Assembly (NCBI RefSeq): GCF_947172395.1
Contig: NC_069106.1
Span: 8,556,001 to 8,620,000, forward strand
DNA: 64,000 nucleotides
Source of the DNA: Bicyclus anynana
Lineage: Eukaryota > Arthropoda > Insecta > Lepidoptera > Nymphalidae
Direction of reading: 5' to 3'
Shown here one piece after another: positions 61,813 through 64,000 of the stretch (within the stretch, counting starts at the first letter, position 1; each line of letters begins with the position of its first letter). Made by a program: the position numbers and the translations under genes. The notes below the pieces were generated by a model. The model had not been told where the DNA came from. It did no database searches and worked only from the letters and a program-made list of their open reading frames with translations.

Positions 61813-63054
61813 GTAGCTTTATTCCACTTGATGTAAAATGACGTTATCAACATAACTCCGTCAAAATGATAATCCGAGATGATCGTAACAAAAAGTCACT
61901 GCCATTTAATGCAATGTCTCATGTATTGAATTGTACACCAAGAACAAGATACATAATTATCCTGCTACGCCTGACATAATGCTAGAAGGCGACCCGATGT
62001 GAAGGAACAATTACGCGATAAATCTAATGTGACAGGACTATAAAGAAAGTCTCGCTTTCCAGTCGCCGTGGTTGTTGCTGAGCGATGGAAAATACGATTA
62101 TAATTGGAGATATTACCCGAACGTAATCGTATGAAAGCTAAGGAAGCCTGTCCGACTGCTTATTGCAACGTAGGGATGCGGGAAGAACATCTATCGATAC
62201 TTCGTGCAAAAATTAAATTTATTTCCAAACCATAAATACACAGTAGTTATATAATTACAGCGACAAGATAACTAAATATAAGAAGAGTAATTTTAAATAT
62301 TTTACAGATTTTATTTATTTGTATATTTATTTTTAATTAAAAGTTACAGTATTATTACGCAAAACTAAGTGTATATTAGATCTGAGGGGTGCTTTGCACC
62401 TACTCTAGGTTAGCCTGTGTCGTACAATGAATCGTAATAATGAATAACGATGTCAAGTATTTACTGTTACAAAAGTAATAAATTGTGGCTGATTTAATAG
62501 CAAAAGCAGCGCTAAAGCTACAAAACAGTAATTTTTAAATTTCGAAAAACCCCTGACTTTCATTAATAGATAGATAGGTAATAGATAGATAGATACTCAT
62601 AGCTAGAACACGACTTCTGCCAGAAATATTCCTGTCATAGTAGAAAAACGCTGATATATTTATTTACAAGCAGACGTAATCCATGGAAACGGTACGTAAG
62701 GAGCAGATATTTTTGGCACTGTTACCATTCGTAATTCCTATAAAAAAAAAAGTTCAGAAGTGCCAAAATGCGACCAGCGAAAAAAAAGAAAATTTCATCC
62801 AATGGCGTCGAAGCTGCCCAAGTCCCATCTCTTTCGTCCCAACGCAATGAAAGAGATAGCGTTATTTCCGGTTGCGCCGACATTGATTGAATTTTTTACT
62901 ATTGCTCTTCACGATAATGTCCTTTTGGTCGCATGTTAGCGCCACAGGTCTGAATTTAGTGTTCAGGTATGAGGTCACGTAGTCGACTAGTCAGATGTAT
63001 AGAATAAGCCCGTATCTCTTCCAGGCAACTATTATCGTAGACTGCATCGTTATT
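61813..63054. other. no gene seen
   Basis: AGATAGATAG tetranucleotide tracts at 62566-62594. ATGCGACCA (62769) and TGGTCGCAT (62928) could be ends of a 170-base MITE with an inner CTCTTTCGTCCC. Otherwise AT-rich unclassified DNA. Confidence 0.4.
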
Positions 63055-63614
63055 GCTATAGTATGCGCATTATCATCTGAGTCGTCCGGTCATAAAAGTC
63101 AAAAAAGATAGGAATGTGCAGCGCGCCTACCTGCGCACCCTAATTATCGATAAACGGCTACCTGCGCACGTGCTAATGATGAGTCAATAATGATTTGGAC
63201 GATTCTGATTGGTCGGTTTCTAATGTAATTGCATTGCGTATTTTTTTTGCTATAAATGTGTTTACTGCAATTAAATAAATACATTCATGTGTTACTCGTT
63301 GCGCACTATGGATACTAATATATAATAAATTTGGCAGAAGACGAAGATTCTGATGATGAAGACTCAGATGAAGATTAATTTTATTTAGTTAATAATTATA
63401 TAATATGAAATATGTATTATATTAAATCAAATATTGTTAATTTTTTTAATTTTGTGAACAAGATACGATAATAAACTTTACTTATCGATAATATGTCTTT
63501 CATTGTTACACCCTTCACTAGACGGCTCCATAAGACCCATAAGTGCAAGCGAGATAGATATAGAGAAATGATTTATGGCCCTAAGACTCAGTTGTTAATG
63601 CTATTAGTATAATT
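63055..63614 (+). mobile_element. 560 bp TIR element (M560), copy B
   Basis: Plus-strand copy of the element at 52832-53391, same length to the base. It reads CTATAGTATGCGCATTATCA at the left and TGCTATTAGTATAAT at the right. The internal order is TATAAA (about 63251), a short ATG stub (63309), the acidic tail frame to TAA (63378), and AATAAA (about 63470). Confidence 0.88.
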
Positions 63615-63644
63615 CGTCGTCCAATAAACGAATTCAAATACGTA

Positions 63645-63845
63645 TTTCTAACCGACGCCCCGCGGTTTTACTAACGTAGTACTCGTTCCCGTGAGTGTAC
63701 TGGGATTCAATATCACCTTTGACACTCACAAATAACGTGGCTTTATAATGGCAAAAGAATTTTGAAAATCGATTCATCTAAAGATAACCCACTACAATAC
63801 CACAAACTTTACCTCTTTAAAATATTATTACAGGAGTATAGAATT
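63645..63845 (-). mobile_element. diverged Helitron (Hel-1 related)
   Basis: CTAACCGACGCCCCGCGGTT, ACTCGTTCCCGTGAGTGTAC, AATAACGTGGCTTTATAATG to TTTAAAATATTATTACAGGA; old copy related to the 46570 element. Confidence 0.65.
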
Positions 63846-63889
63846 TTCAAATCAAATCAAAATTAATTTATTTCAATTAGGCTTTGTTT

Positions 63890-64000
63890 CATCATTACCA
63901 TTATCAACCCATATTCGGCTCACTGCTGAGCTCGAGTCTCCTATCAGAATGAGACGGGTTAGGCTAATAGTCCACCACGCTGGCCCAATACGGATTGGCA
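63890..64000 (-). mobile_element. SINE-A, cut by the window end
   Basis: TCATCATTACCATTATCAAC, CCATATTCGGCTCACTGCTG to CCAATACGGATTGGCA at the last base. The rest lies outside the window. Confidence 0.94.

Noticed and set aside
62769..62936. MITE with ATGCGACCA ends
   Set aside because: Only nine bases of inverted match and no target duplication; noted but not called.
1..64000. CRISPR arrays, phage or bacterial genes, rRNA, viral genes
   Set aside because: None seen; the repeat content, introns and pol III SINEs are eukaryotic.

Overview
The window reads as nuclear DNA of a butterfly or moth (Lepidoptera). It is AT-rich, contains no dense gene array and no bacterial-style operons, and is packed with families typical of lepidopteran genomes: three or four tRNA-derived SINEs, Helitron-type elements starting TCTATACTAATATTATAAA and ending CTAG, 3' ends of RTE-like LINEs, and many short DNA transposons (MITEs). 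No species can be named from the sequence alone. Most open frames longer than 60 codons are chance frames inside repeats.

Only one stretch looks like host protein-coding sequence. It is an apparent first coding exon on the minus strand (56863 down to 56659), very rich in Lys and Glu, ending at a splice donor, with a GC-rich possible promoter or 5' UTR on its upstream side (56960-57260). The rest of that gene would lie at lower coordinates, in an intron of unknown length filled with transposons.

Layout. 1-13 kb: scattered SINE and Helitron copies, a 590 bp TIR transposon with an internal 101 bp duplication (6077-6666), and a triple nest (11322-12211) in which an outer repeat holds a hAT MITE and a SINE. 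13-31 kb: a dense SINE-A/SINE-B field with two hAT-like elements flanked by perfect 8 bp target duplications (19151-19837 and 29403-30247), each hosting a SINE-A copy; a foldback element (21760-22042); and a 32 bp minisatellite (27983-28148). 31-38 kb: dispersed repeats, an inverted RTE plus Helitron duplication (33465-34617), a chimeric SINE (34846-35170), and the C-terminal part of an RTE reverse-transcriptase frame (37557-37800). 38-52 kb: tandem duplication with a perfect hairpin (40695-41440), several Helitrons including a head-to-tail junction (46697/46698), and a palindromic MITE family (44.7, 46.2, 50.4, 51.8 and 57.7 kb). 52-64 kb: one half of a matched 560 bp inverted pair (52832-53391), the candidate exon, more SINEs and RTE remnants, and the second half of the pair (63055-63614).

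Nothing here forms a pathway. The interest lies in the nested history of the mobile elements, in MITE-borne CTCF-like motifs (25973, 60265), and in several perfect hairpins. No CRISPR array, rRNA, stand-alone tRNA gene or viral gene was seen. Family labels SINE-A, -B, -C and Hel-1, -2, -3 are local to this report. Terminal sequences, target duplications and stems were read by eye from the sequence; family names are inference and no database was searched.
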